NCBI RefSeq assembly: GCF_905404315.1
Contig: NC_066287.1
Span: 10,416,001 to 10,480,000, forward strand
DNA from: Leptidea sinapis
Lineage: Eukaryota > Arthropoda > Insecta > Lepidoptera > Pieridae
Direction of reading: 5' to 3'
DNA: 64,000 nucleotides
The first letter of the stretch is position 1; each line of letters begins with the position of its first letter. Below the pieces are notes generated by a model, which saw nothing but the letters and a program-made list of their open reading frames with translations, did not search any database and was not told the DNA's origin. The position numbers were made by a program, and so were the translations under genes. This document shows positions 48,579 to 60,075 of the stretch, in pieces.

Positions 48579-48926
48579 GCGTTCCGTTGAATTACTTGAT
48601 CCCAATTGCTTCAGTTTAGGTTTTGCGTTGCTAGAATTATAAATTCTATTATATTATGATGCAATATTTAGCCATATTTATATTATTATCCTTGAAACGA
48701 ACGCCTACTTAATGAATGGTTTGCTTAAAAAATGTTGACATTATTTTTTGTAATAACACCACTTGTCTTTGTAGGTTAGTTTTCTTGTTCCATTGTCTCC
48801 AGCAGAAATAACTTATAATAGTCGATAATGGGCCGCTCCGTAACAATTTTCAATAAAAATTATGTTTAATATGTATTTTCCAAGGGCACCACAATCTATA
48901 TTCTAAAATAATTATTAGCGTCCACC

Positions 48927-51900
48927 CTAAAAGAAAAGTCCCCTCATTCGACGCCCCATTCCTTGTCTGTCGTACATCACATTGAATCTGTTCACCAATT
49001 GATTTATTGCGTTGCATCCCTTTGTGATTGTTCCTAAGTAGGTCATAAGTGCCACATCGTTGCATTGCTGAAACAATATAATTTTATTTTATGCAACAGT
49101 TGTATAAGGAGGGTCAAAAAACACGAGTGGTGTGGGTTGCTATGTGATCCACAAGCGAACATCGCAATGAATTGCGCCACGAGCGTCTTTTGACCTAGTT
49201 ATACTACGTGTCGCATACAATAATTTTTCTACGACTTGGTAATTTTAAATTAAACAAACAAATATCACAAGTTTTCGAGATGCCGCTTAAATGGGCGGGA
49301 AATGTATAGTATACATGTTCTTATCTTTGGTGAGGTGAACTTCTAGGTGAATAAAAATGTAGGTTAATAGCGCTGTGCGATCTGAATTACACCTTATTGT
49401 AGGGCCGCAAGAGTCTATATTTCTTTAATTGATTTTGCGGAGTGAGCCTCCTGTACTTGTTCTATTACAGATTCTTTGCTTGCAACTAGGTTTCAAATTC
49501 AAATTCAAATATTTTTATTCAAAATAGGATGTGACATCACTTATTGAAAGTCAAAAAACTACCACCCATTCCAAAATGAATGCCTCAGACCTGAGAAGAA
49601 TGGGCGCAACAAACTCAGCGGGTTTTTTTTTCATCGAATAAATATGTTTACAAAGTAATATTGTACAATTAAACTTATTATTTAAGAGCCTGAGGGCGAT
49701 CATTCCATTCCCAATCTGTGGTATCATTAAGAAAGTCATTTATGTTATAGTAACCTTTACCACACAAACGTTTTTTAACAATTCTTTTGAATAACGTTAT
49801 ACTTTTGTTTTGAACATTTTCTGGGATCTTGTTGTAAAAGCAAATACATCGCCCCACAAAAGACTTACTAACTCGACTTAGCCGAATAGTAGGCATCATA
49901 AGTCTATGTCTGTTCCTGGTGTTAACATTATGGTTATGACAGTTTCTGGCAAATTCACTTATGTGCCTATGAACATACATTACATTATCAAGAATATATT
50001 GAGAAGCAACAGTCAAGATGTTAATTTCTTTCGGGTCAGCCCATCTCTATAGTGCAGTAGTCGACATTATTCAAGTTTAATGAATTCTTCTCTTGGCATA
50101 TACATCAAAGATAATTATTTTGTAATAAAAAAAATAGTACTTAAACGATCTGTTGAATATGTCTTACATTATAGAAGTGTGTCCTAAACTGCTGTGACGT
50201 AAGCAATGGAAGCCTATTGGACAGTGCCCTCGCTTCCCTCAGCAACACGGGCCGAGGTGGAAGGGTTCCATCGCGTATTGCTCTCACGGTGGCGAGGACG
50301 GCGCGAACACGGGACACCAGCATTTTAATAGCAGATCTCTGAGCCGATAGGTGATCAGCAACTGTAAACAATACATGTGAATGTTAAAGGCACTTCTCGA
50401 AGGCCTTATTAAATAAAGTATTTTATCTACAACCATGCTTTAAATCCTCTATTAAAGATTCTGAAACAGTTAGCTTATTGCCAACATTAAAACACTCAAT
50501 GTCCTAATAACCATTACATCATCCAAACGAGTGTTGTAATGTTGTACTGAATTTCATAACAACACTCCTTTGTTTTTTTTTCGATCCCTTCATGCGCACA
50601 GAGTTTCGACAGACAGCTACATTCGTATTGCTCGATTCGTGGTATCTGTATGAATTTAAAAAAAGAACATTTTCGTTAACGCGCGTTCCACACTACCAAA
50701 ACGTCGCGCGCCGTAAAAAAAAGTAGGTTATTCAAATCCCCGCCATTTTTCTTCAATATTTTTATTGTTTTTCGTTTAAAAAATGAGTGATTCAAGTTTT
50801 GACAGCACACCGCCAGATATTTGAAACGCTGCAAAAGAATATTCAATTGAATTTTCATAATTGGACTATACAAAATGTAAATTACTACTAAAATATATAA
50901 TTCTTCCATTAATACCTAGTTTATTATATATAATCAGCAATGGATGATATTAGGTGAGGCGAACCCGAGTTCGCCTCATTCTTAAACTCTATATAAAAAT
51001 CTCATAAACCCACTTTCGTGTTTTAATACCCACTATTACACTACAGTTGCATAAATAACTAAAAACTTTCGTGCGACATTATTAACTTTTTTAAGTTAAA
51101 TCTTCTTTAGCATTGTTGTGATTTGAAAGTCGATGAAACGAAAAAGCGTCAGTAAGAGACCGACGCATTCATAAGATTTAACGTGGGAGAAAATGCCCTG
51201 CCCATTACAATGGAGTGCCGCTCAGGATTCTTGAAAAATCCAAAAAAATTCGGAGCAGCACTCGAATTGCGCTCGTAACCTTGAGACATAAGATATTAAG
51301 TGTCATTTGGCCAGTAATATCACTTAGCTACAGCGTCCTTCCGACCGAAACACAATAATGCTTACATATTACTGTTTCACGGCAGAAATAGGCGCCGTTG
51401 TGGTACTCATAATCTAGCCGGCATCTTGTGCAAAGGAGCCTCCCACTAAGTAAGTCATTGTCACACAATGTTATACTTTGACGACAGCCTCCCCCACCTA
51501 AGATGTGACATAATTTATGGATGGCCCATAATCAAAATGGAGATGCCATTACGAAGTTTTTAAAATGGCCATGTTTGTCTTAATCATAACTCACCTAAGC
51601 TATTAAATGCCGCTTCACCAGACGATACCCTCGCTACATGGTCAACTCCAATTCTCTCTGCTTCTTCGGCTGCTAATGTATATGTGAGAGGGGCAAGTAG
51701 CATTGTGGCTCTTCCATTAACAACATCGATGACCGATTCATAGAGCACTACGGGTAATTGCTGAAATATAGAAAGGCTTTAAATTTTAATGGTACTTGTA
51801 ATTGAATATAATACCACAGGTTGTGGCTTCATCTGCAGGATCTACTTTACAGTTGATAACCTGCTCAAACCTGCCTGAGAGTTGAACAAAGCAAACAGAA

Positions 51901-54900
51901 TTTTGTAACGAGGCGGTACTCGAACGGTTAGCTCAGTTGGTTAGAGCACCGGCACGGAACGCCGGAGGTCGTGGGTTCGAATCCAGCATCGTTCATAAAA
52001 TTTTGTTTTTCAAATTTTATTTGTGTATTAATCCTAGAAGTGAGGGTTTTCACTTTAAAAGCATAATATATTGATGGAATATAATATCAATCCTCCATTA
52101 TTTCATATACATAATATTTAAAAAAAAGTGTGTGTTCTTATGTAGGCACATAAGAAGATAATCTTCTTTGGCGTAATAAAACAAAAATCCTTAAATAAAT
52201 ATTATTTCTCATGCTATTTCAAGTTTAAAAAAAAAACAATATTGTAATTGTAAAGAAGGTATTTTTATTGGTTGTATTTAAACAACCAATAATAATATAT
52301 TGTACCGAATAATTTGGTTAAATAATGTGTTATAAAAAATCGTTAAATTATTTTAATACAATAAGAGAGAAATTATTATTTTAAATCTTGTATATGAATT
52401 GAACTGATATATTGAATTTTTTTAATTCTTGTCCATTGGTTGAGGTTCAGTAGACAAATCTATACTAATATTATAAAGATGCAGTGTTTGTTTGTTTGAA
52501 CGCGCTAATCTCTGGTACTACTGGCCCGATTTGAATGATTCTTTCAGTGTTGGGTAGTCCATTTATCGAGGAAGGCTATAGGCTATGTCTTTTTTTTCAA
52601 AATTAGGGATCCGTAATAAAATTGCTATTTTGTAACACAAGGTGTAAAATCGAAAACCTATTTTTGCGTGCGCTGCAAAAACTATTGACAATAGAACAAA
52701 ATGATGTACAGGCTATTATAGGCAATATTTTATTACTTATAAAACTATCGCGTGAATTATACTTTATATGGCAAAACAACGTTTGCCGGGTCAGCTAGTG
52801 AGTTATAAGAGGCTTGGTAGCTTATGTCAGGGTGTTTTTATGAAAAGTGTGAGTGTGCAACATAAAATTTCAGTCTGATAATCTTTCCCTAACGCGCTAA
52901 AAGAAGTATAACTTCCTTCGATCAAATATAGCAACATAATTTCAAAAAAAAACTTTTTATCTCGTTTAACAATAATTATCATCTTATATACTAAAAAACG
53001 CGCAAAAAGGCACCAAATTCTCTTTGAAATTTAAAAATTTTCTAATATTAGATAAATTCAACAAAAGCGCGTACACCTTCCTTAAAGGCCGGCAACGCTC
53101 TTGTGATTCCTCTGGTGTTGCAAGAGAGTGTGGGCGGCGGTGATCACTTAACACCAGGTGACGCTCGTTTGTCCTCCTATTCCATAAAAAAAAAAGATAA
53201 TGAAATTTAAAATTAACATCATTTCCTGCCTCTGCGACAATAGATATAAACTAACAAAAATCTTATTTTGCAAATTGAAAATGGAATAATTTAATCAAAT
53301 GAATGTATTGTCATCGGTCCTCGATAAATCTACGAAGTTGGAACGAAATCTGGCCGTTAAAAATGGGTCAAAAATGCGCCCAAATGAGTCAGTTACAAAC
53401 AAATATACAGACAAGTGAAGCTAATAAAAAGCGTGTAAAAATTGTTAATACTTCTCCATTCATCCCTGCTGGATTGAGCATTAACATTACTGGGCATTCA
53501 TTAAGATCACAGATCTGCCGGTGAACACCTATATCCCGTTCAGTTGGAGTTTCACCAGTTGTATACCATCCCAGAAAATCCATATCAGAGAACACTTGCT
53601 TAACTATAACAAACATATATTTTCCATAAGACAAAAGGCTCCAGATTAGACAAGTATAGCCTTACAAATAAACTAAGTTATACCTGAGAATAGACCAAAA
53701 ATATGAACAATGTTTACCAATAGACATTGTTCTTGGTTAGGTTTATTCAGACGTATAATGTTTCCAGCGTTTATTTGCAATACTGCTTGTCATCCAGAAA
53801 ACTTTGGAATTATCACTATCTTGCCAGTGTTGTCAGCGATAATTCAATATTTCTCGGTTTATTCTCTGGTATAACATTATACAAAGTTTATTTGTAAAGC
53901 CGCTAGTGTTTAAGTATATTTAAGAATATGTACAATCTTCAGTTATGAGTGATTATGTTAGTATGTATTCGTATAAAATATTGAAGTGAAACATACTTAA
54001 ATTTTACTCAAATAATTGTAAAACTTAGAATTTATGCTGTTTGAATTATCAATTATACTAACACATAGAACTGCAGTGTGTCTTCTATCTCAGTTACATC
54101 CCAAAGAGCTGTTAAACCTGAATCTGCTGCCAGTTTCCACTTTCCACCATAATACAGATACACCGTAATGATAGCTATGAGAATAGATTAAATACATTTC
54201 AAATGAGATCTCTGCAAATACATAGAAATGCTTCACAACTGCTGTGTTTACATAAACTTTTAAGCTATGATATGGACTGTCCTTCGCTTTTATCACAAAT
54301 CGGTTTGCATGTGCCTGCCTTCAATTGTCAGCTTAGTACTTTTTCCCCAATGTACATTAAATTCCACCACAGTAATTATGGCTTAAACTCTCCTCTACAG
54401 CTAATGTTACAATTATATAATAGTATTTTTAATATAGATGAAAACATTGATATCTTCTTTTCAAACTTTCTTAATTTTAAAAAACAAATTTATATTGCTC
54501 TCCAAAATTTATAGATTTTAGATTTTAAAATATCACATGCATTTAGTATAGTAATATTGGGCCTACCTATAATTTAAGTACATTTAAACTATTTTATTAT
54601 ATTTGTTTAATTCTTAGTGCATAAGTTAATAAATTGTATTTAGTTGGTAAGCCTTCATGAATAAATAAATAAATACTGTTTCCAAGGCATTTTCCGCCAT
54701 ACACAATCGAAATGTGGAAAAAAAAATCCTTGTTCTGAATTTCCCAGTCAATAAGACAAGTCGGTCATAAGACAGACACAGACAAGGTATCTTAAAAAGT
54801 AAGCAAACTCACTAAAATGGCTTGAAACCTTTGTAAAAATCCTTTAATATTGCAAGAGAGTTTGGATGCAAGTGATCACTTCTCAATAAGTATTCAGTAT

Positions 54901-57755
54901 GTCCTCCTCTTCTATAAACTGACTGTTGGTGAGTAAAGTACTGAATCCTAAATAATGTATGTATTTAATATCTAATAGAAACAAAATAAAAGATGGATGG
55001 TATGGTGAAGGGCTCCTGTTAATTAGACCACTTAGTTGAGTCCATTTTGTGTGCAGTGTTGGCCAGTCATTCCAACCAGCCCAGCACTTTCCAGAAGTTC
55101 AGAACCCTCCTGGGGTTATCTCAAACATCTCAGACCAACCTCATATTCACTAAGGTTTTTGCCCATTGGTTGGCCACCCCTTCACATTCCAGGATTACAT
55201 GGTTGACAGTTTCGTCCTCGGCCAGACAGCTTCCCATGGGACACACACACTTAGGACTGTCCGTTATGAGGATTGTGAAAAGGTGCTTATTTTAGTGTTG
55301 TGTGACCTGTTACGGAGCACACCATGATTTATACATTTATCCATCACATGTTGTGTAGGTTGTTGTTGTTGGTGAGAGAGTGTATCTATTAAGCAGAAGG
55401 GCAGTGACTGGAGCGGCAAAGGGCCAACCATTTGCGTCAATGATCCCCACCTTGCCATTAAAAAATGGAAATGTTGACTGTCTACCATAGAGCCCCTAGG
55501 TCCATCCTCATCAGCCAATTACCAATGTGTTTTAATTTTGAAATTCATAAATGTATGTTAATTCAAAACTATATACAATCGGCATCACTCTTGTGACTCC
55601 TTTTACAAGAAAGTATTGGCTGCAGTTACGACATACAACCAGTCATAGCTTCAATCACAAGCCATTTCATCAATAGGGTTTATTTGCTCCATAAACAACT
55701 GCAAATCCAAAAAATTTAATTAAATACTTACATTGCTCTTCTTTTATGGTATAGTAATCTCTGTCAAGTATAATATCGGCATCAATTTCAGTGAACACCA
55801 ATTCAAAAGAATTCATTACTTCTATATTGCGACCTTTCTGTTTGCCAATAAGTGCTCCAATCACTATAATAAAAATAAAAATCCATGTTGTTACTTCATT
55901 TTGAAATATTATAACTCTACCGAACTACGTACTCATCAAAAGAATTGTTAAAAAATGTTTGTGGGGTAAAGGTTACTTACAATAACATGGTCTTTTTAAT
56001 GATACCACAGATTGGGAATGTAGTGACCACCCTCAGGCTATTAAATAATAAGTTTTATTTTATGATATGGCATTGTTGGTGAAATGAAAAAAAAGAAGCC
56101 CACTGAGTTTCTTGCATTCTTCTCAGGTTTAACCTTTCCGGATCGGCGCGCTCCGCCGCTCGATGTACACCTTAGAACGGCAAGCGTTCGGCGCTCGCGC
56201 AGCGTTTTCCCCGTGCGTATTATTTTACGTGTAGTTATAAAATGCTTATAACTAGGGTGATTTGAGTGACTGTCACTGAAAGCTATTGAAACAAGCTATA
56301 AGACCATGTATAAATTATTCATATTGTCTTTCTTTTTTATTTCACACAGTTTTTTCATTCGACAATAAGTGTAAAAATAGGGATATTTTAAAATAATTAT
56401 TGTTAATTACTTGTTTTATTTATTTCCTTTTATGTTTTTGTAATGAACATTATATGTTCATTATAAAATAAAGCCAAAATCTCCACAAAGAACAATCTTC
56501 GTGCAAAGTCTTGATAACGACCGCTCGCTGCGTAGCCCGGGAACAAGTGATCACATAAGTGCTATGTCCGTAAAGCTATGACCTCGGATATTGGTGGCCT
56601 TGAATCATAACGGATCAAAATGTGTATGGGACTTCACTCGTTCATAACTGCGTAGGCAAATAAACCATCTTGTACACCTAATAAGGGTGAAAACTGGGTG
56701 AGGTAAAAGAGTGCCCTGGGGCACAGCTGCTCTCATTGTTTTTTGAATTACCAGTGCCCGCGGGCACGTCCGATGCGGAAAGGTTAAGGCATATCAGACT
56801 TTCATATCCTATTTTGAACAAAAATATTTGAATATACCCTGACATATTATGTGATCACTTGTTCCAACATTTAAATTAAATCATGGTTAGAAACTTGTTA
56901 CAAATTAAAAAAAAATTTGAGTCCAATAAGAAGTTTATTTCTTGTATGATTAAATAAAAATTTAATGCTTCTAGCTGATTTTGTCAGGGAAATATTTCTT
57001 GTCAGCCATCAGACATTGTTGGGATCAATATTTATATTGGAGCCGTAAAAAAATAGTCCAACTTATTATGACATCTATAATATAATGATATGCTTATTTG
57101 CAATTGCATATAATTTTTAATACTTACTTAATTGATCTTACTCATATAATAATAATATTGCCACACTTTTAGACAAATTATCTTGTCCCAAACTATGCAT
57201 AGCCTGTAGTATGGGTACAAGATAACAATATATTTAATGCAATATACTTACATAACTGTGTACTTAAACATACTGTATAAGTGCTTATATCCATGACTGT
57301 GAAACAAATACCCATATTCATTCCATAAATGTTTGCGCCCACTGGAATTCGAAACCGGCACCTCTAACTTAGTAGACAGGGTCGCTAACCATTGGACTAT
57401 ATGAGTTGTCATATGACTTCAGGATGAAAGTATAAAATACTTGAATAACAGAATATATTCATTACTAACATAACTAATAACGAGTTACTTATATTTCAAC
57501 ATAAAACAAACCTGTTTGAGGAGATCCTTCTTGAGCTCTGAGGCGAGTCCAATGTTCTGATACATTCATGATAACTAACGGGTGAAGAGACACTGTAACT
57601 GAGCCAGATGTAGATGTTGCGACCACAACACTTTTAGTGGTCCCACTTGCAAGTGGAGCAGGTGAAGTAGGATTTGGTATATCCACCGGAGGACCAGACG
57701 AAGCACTCTCCACTTCAACTTCCATTTCAAAATCTATCCTATCTGCACTAGTCAT
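48927..57755 (-). CDS. CSN6: COP9 signalosome complex subunit 6
   Basis: Six exons: 57755-57512, 55863-55732, 53603-53452, 51760-51595, 50361-50168, 49067-48927. All joins are GT/AG and in phase, giving 1029 nt or 342 residues (human CSN6 is 327). Residues about 1-50 are a low-complexity Ser/Thr/Pro lead. The MPN domain follows (SVTVSLHPLVIMNVSEHW, VIGALIGKQKGRNIEVMNSF, DMDFLGWYTTGETP). It lacks the JAMM metal-binding set, as expected for the non-catalytic MPN partner of CSN5. The C-terminal helices include AAEEAERIGVDHVARVSS, AQRSAIKMLVSRV and the end RQGMGRRMRGLFF. The complex removes NEDD8 from cullin ubiquitin ligases in nucleus and cytoplasm. The introns carry many retroelements. It is divergent from TAM41 about 1.2 kb away. 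Confidence 0.95.
49496..50040 (-). mobile_element. non-LTR retrotransposon 3' end (family L1), copy 3
   Basis: The minus strand encodes MTVASQYILDNVMYVHRHI, RVSKSFVGRCICFYNKIP, FKRIVKKRL and NDTTDWEWNDRPQALK, then the L1 3' UTR. It is the best preserved copy and lies in CSN6 intron 5. Confidence 0.8.
50950..50980. other. perfect 8-bp hairpin
   Basis: GAGGCGAACCCGAGTTCGCC with a following TC forms an 8-bp stem and 6-nt loop in an AT-rich part of CSN6 intron 4. No known function. Confidence 0.4.
51192..51448 (-). repeat. SINE-like element S1, copy 9
   Basis: Inverted copy in CSN6 intron 4, missing the A-rich end; the 5' end reads GGAGCCTCCCACT. Confidence 0.85.
51850..52060 (+). repeat. tRNA-like SINE family T, copy 3
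   Basis: The cloverleaf at 51922-51994 has an intact D stem and anticodon stem CCGGC/GCCGG, but a T stem with a mismatch (GTGGG/CCAGC). The tail TTTTATTTGTGTATTAATCC and AGAAGTGAGGGTT is the reverse complement of the leader of copy 1. Located in CSN6 intron 3. Confidence 0.65.
52115..52270. repeat. dispersed repeat R-A, partial copy 3
   Basis: AAAAAAAGTGTGTGTTCTTA and CTCATGCTATTTCAAG match 690-800 with many changes. Confidence 0.5.
52459..52798 (+). mobile_element. non-autonomous Helitron
   Basis: Starts TCTATACTAATATTATAAAG and ends with hairpin GGCAAAACAACGTTTGCC and GGGTCAGCTAG; bordered by A and T. Located in CSN6 intron 3. Confidence 0.75.
53063..53190 (+). mobile_element. non-LTR retrotransposon 3' UTR (family L3)
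   Basis: AAGCGCGTACACCTTCCTTA to TCCTATTCCATAAAAAAAAA; nearly identical to 15155-15290 but lacking ACCCGT in one spot. Confidence 0.8.
53659..53902. mobile_element. MITE family M1, copy 4
   Basis: Ends AGCCTTACAAATAAACTAAG and ACAAAGTTTATTTGTAAAGC. Located in CSN6 intron 2, about 55 bp upstream of the exon 3 acceptor. Confidence 0.75.
54060..54680 (+). mobile_element. non-LTR retrotransposon 3' end in CSN6 intron 2
   Basis: The plus strand encodes YIKFHHSNYGLNSPLQLMLQ and FSNFLNFKKQIYIAL, a reverse transcriptase C-terminus with frameshifts upstream. It ends in an AATAAATAAATAAATA tail at 54660-54676. Confidence 0.65.
55034..55310 (-). mobile_element. retrotransposon C-terminal zinc-knuckle-like fragment
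   Basis: The minus strand reads CPMGSCLAEDETVNHVILEC and EGVANQWAKTLVN, a C-x4-C...H-x4-C pattern usual at the end of some non-LTR ORF2 proteins, then NPRRVLNFWKVLGWLEWL. The plus-strand ORF here is its shadow. Confidence 0.65.
55945..56850 (+). mobile_element. non-LTR retrotransposon 3' end (family L1), copy 4, interrupted
   Basis: RIVKKCLWGKGYL-like reading, then the L1 3' UTR (GAGTTTCTTGCATTCTTCTC). It is split at 56133 by the TTAA element and resumes at 56784 with GGCATATCAGAC and ATTTTGAACAAAAATATTTG. Confidence 0.7.
56133..56783. mobile_element. piggyBac-like non-autonomous element (TTAA target)
   Basis: About 650 bp, bounded by TTAA on both sides (56129-56132 and 56784-56787). Ends CCTTTCCGGATCGGCG and CGTCCGATGCGGAAAGG are near-perfect inverted repeats. 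It carries no transposase ORF. It split an older L1 tail whose two halves read on either side. Confidence 0.75.
57165..57410 (-). repeat. tRNA-derived SINE, inverted copy
   Basis: The reverse complement reads CAATGGTTAGCGACCCTGTC, GAGGTGCCGGTTTCGAATTC and a tail with ACCCATACTACAGGCTATGC, as at 62-300. It lies in CSN6 intron 1. Confidence 0.7.
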
Positions 57756-58420
57756 CTTAAAGTTTTATTTTACTTAAAGAGGACACTCAGGAATTTACTG
57801 GGGTTATAACTTTTAATATACTGTAATCAAGTTAATTTCAGCCGTAATAAATAGTTCGAACATTCGATTCGTAATTCAAGTATTTATGAATTATGATCTT
57901 ATGTTATGTTCCTTGCTAGAAACTAATACAGAAAATACAGCAAAGAATATAATATTTACTGTGAACTTCAGGTACAAACATCAATAAAATTCGTGCAGCT
58001 GCTCAGCGTAGTGTTTAAATTCTCTTTGGCAGCTGAAAGAATCAAATATATAAATCAATGAGATTTTTTTTGGTTCTGTTCGTCCATCTGGACAGGCAAA
58101 GGGGTCAAAAGCCCATACAGCCAATAAATCGAAGAGAATAAAATCAGTAATCACTTAGTTCAATCCAAAGAATATTCACACCACAGAACACTCCTTACCG
58201 GAGTTCACAGTCTCTAGTTTATAGTGTATTATCTATGGTTCACAGTTCCACTATTCTCTAGGTTCAATCAAATTGTTACTTATTTTATAAATTTTTGCAG
58301 TACGGGCGAGGCAACGGCCACGGACCATATAGTCTCAACAATTTAAAATATATTTTTTGGGTTATTCAATTTAATAATAGGTGGGCTGCCTAAGCAACAA
58401 TTTAAATTTAGTTTAGTAGG

Positions 58421-58660
58421 TATGAAACGTGCAGTGATTGTTTGAAATAGTAATTATATTATTATGACGACGTAGTATAATCCGGCTAAGTTTGAAAGCG
58501 AAAAAGTTGCTTAAAACGTAGTTGATTTCGGCTATCTCCGTTTTTTATAAGATTATAACCGTCATCTGTCAATCTATCAATGACTTCAGTTTCATGGTAC
58601 AACATTGAACACACATTAGCTTTTTTCTTAGAGAGTTTCACTAGACTGGTGGTTAGAGTA
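58421..58660. mobile_element. MITE (TIR TATGAAACGTGCAGTGA), inverted copy 2
   Basis: Starts TATGAAACGTGCAGTGATTG; interior TAATCCGGCTAAGTTTGAAA and CGGCTATCTCCG are the complement of 40290-40400. It lies in the spacer between CSN6 and TAM41. Confidence 0.6.
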
Positions 58661-58963
58661 AAAGTGTTCTATGGTGGTTAGTTTATAGTTACTAGTTACT
58701 ACCATTTATTTTCTAAGCCAAGCTAGATGTTTTTGTGCCTAATGTGAATTTCTGTTAAACGTTGTTGTGTTAGTACAAATTATTCTATAGGTTCATATTC
58801 ATAACGAGCTGTATCGTAATCGAACGTTCAATTCGTCGATTATTCGATTTTGAAGAAGAAGTTGCAAGGAATTTGATTTTATATAAGTATACAATATCTT
58901 CTGGAATCGTTTTGCAGGTCAGCATATCCTTTTATAAACAATAATACATATAAAACCATCAGG

Positions 58964-59974
58964 ATGTCGGCAACAGCAACTAAGGCCATTGGAATAGTAA
59001 AAGACGTATCACCATTATACTATAGAATACTTTCAAAGTTTCCCCAAAACTTTACCTTTTGTTTTGCTTACGGATCTGCGGTGAAACCACAAATCGGAAA
59101 TGAAAAGAAACATAATATGATAGATTTGATCTACTGTGTTGAGAATTCCTATAGATGGCATGGTGCTAACTTAGAAATAAATCCCTCTCATTATTCAGCT
59201 TTACGATTTCTTGGAAAAGGATTTGTTGCAAGATTTCAGGAGAACTGGGGTGCCAAGGTATATTTTAATACTTTAGTTGACATTGCGGAAGAAAATGTTA
59301 CAATAAAGTATGGTGTTGTTTCTCAAAAGGATTTAGTAACTGATTTGTTGGATTGGAACTATCTATATTTGGCTGGTAGACTTCATAAACCTGTAGAAAT
59401 AATAAAACAAACTAACAGTTCTCAGTTGCAAAGTGCAATACAGTCCAACTTACGATCAGCTGTGCACACAGCTCTATTAATCTTACCAGAAACATTTTCT
59501 GAATATGACTTCTACTTTGCAATTTCAAACTTAAGCTATGCTGGGGACTTTAGAATGACTTTTGGAGAAAATAAAAATAAAGTTAGAAACATAGTGCAGC
59601 CACAGTTGTTGAGTTTTAGGGAGTTGTACAGACCTGTATTGCAACAATTCCATGCTTATGTAGACTTTCCTACTGGAGATGTGCAGTGTCATCAAGATCT
59701 ACACCCTGAGACCAAACTGCATCATCTTATGCAGCTGCCAATGGTCCCGCAACAAAGAATGGTTAAATTTTGGAACCATGGTGGACCACAACAGGATATG
59801 GAAGATGTTCTTCGAGCTATTGCTTATGATATAGATTGTTCAGTGATCTTAAGACAAATTCTTAAAGACATAGTGTGGCAATCAAGTGTAAGACAATCTC
59901 TGAAGGGCATACCAACTGCGGGAGTTCTAAAATCAATCAAATATAGTGCTAAAAAGATAGCTAAGATGTTTTAA
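58964..59974 (+). CDS. Tam41: mitochondrial CDP-diacylglycerol synthase (phosphatidate cytidylyltransferase) TAM41
   Basis: 336 residues in one coding exon. The enzyme makes CDP-diacylglycerol from phosphatidate and CTP on the matrix side of the inner membrane, the first step towards cardiolipin. The nucleotidyltransferase-type motif FAYGSAVKPQ is at about residues 34-43, followed by MIDLIYCVEN with the acidic residue, WHGANLEINPSHYSALRFLG, WGAKVYFNTLV, IKYGVVS and WNYLYLAGRLHKPVEII. These are hallmarks of the Tam41/Mmp37 family and the length fits. The start MSATATKAIG follows an acceptor-like GTTTTGCAG at 58918, so an intron probably lies in the 5' UTR. No membrane segment is evident; the N-terminus is only weakly basic. 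Confidence 0.95.
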   Translation: MSATATKAIGIVKDVSPLYYRILSKFPQNFTFCFAYGSAVKPQIGNEKKHNMIDLIYCVENSYRWHGANLEINPSHYSALRFLGKGFVARFQENWGAKVYFNTLVDIAEENVTIKYGVVSQKDLVTDLLDWNYLYLAGRLHKPVEIIKQTNSSQLQSAIQSNLRSAVHTALLILPETFSEYDFYFAISNLSYAGDFRMTFGENKNKVRNIVQPQLLSFRELYRPVLQQFHAYVDFPTGDVQCHQDLHPETKLHHLMQLPMVPQQRMVKFWNHGGPQQDMEDVLRAIAYDIDCSVILRQILKDIVWQSSVRQSLKGIPTAGVLKSIKYSAKKIAKMF

Positions 59975-60075
59975 ATGATTTAGTTTTTGTGTATGTACCG
60001 TGTAGAATAAAGGTAATGAATAACAACTATAATTTTATTTACAATGGCTCCTTTTTTTTGTTTTCAGGCTTTAAT

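Noticed and set aside
55047..55295. 82-residue plus-strand ORF
   Set aside because: The minus strand carries the meaningful reading (retroelement zinc-knuckle region).
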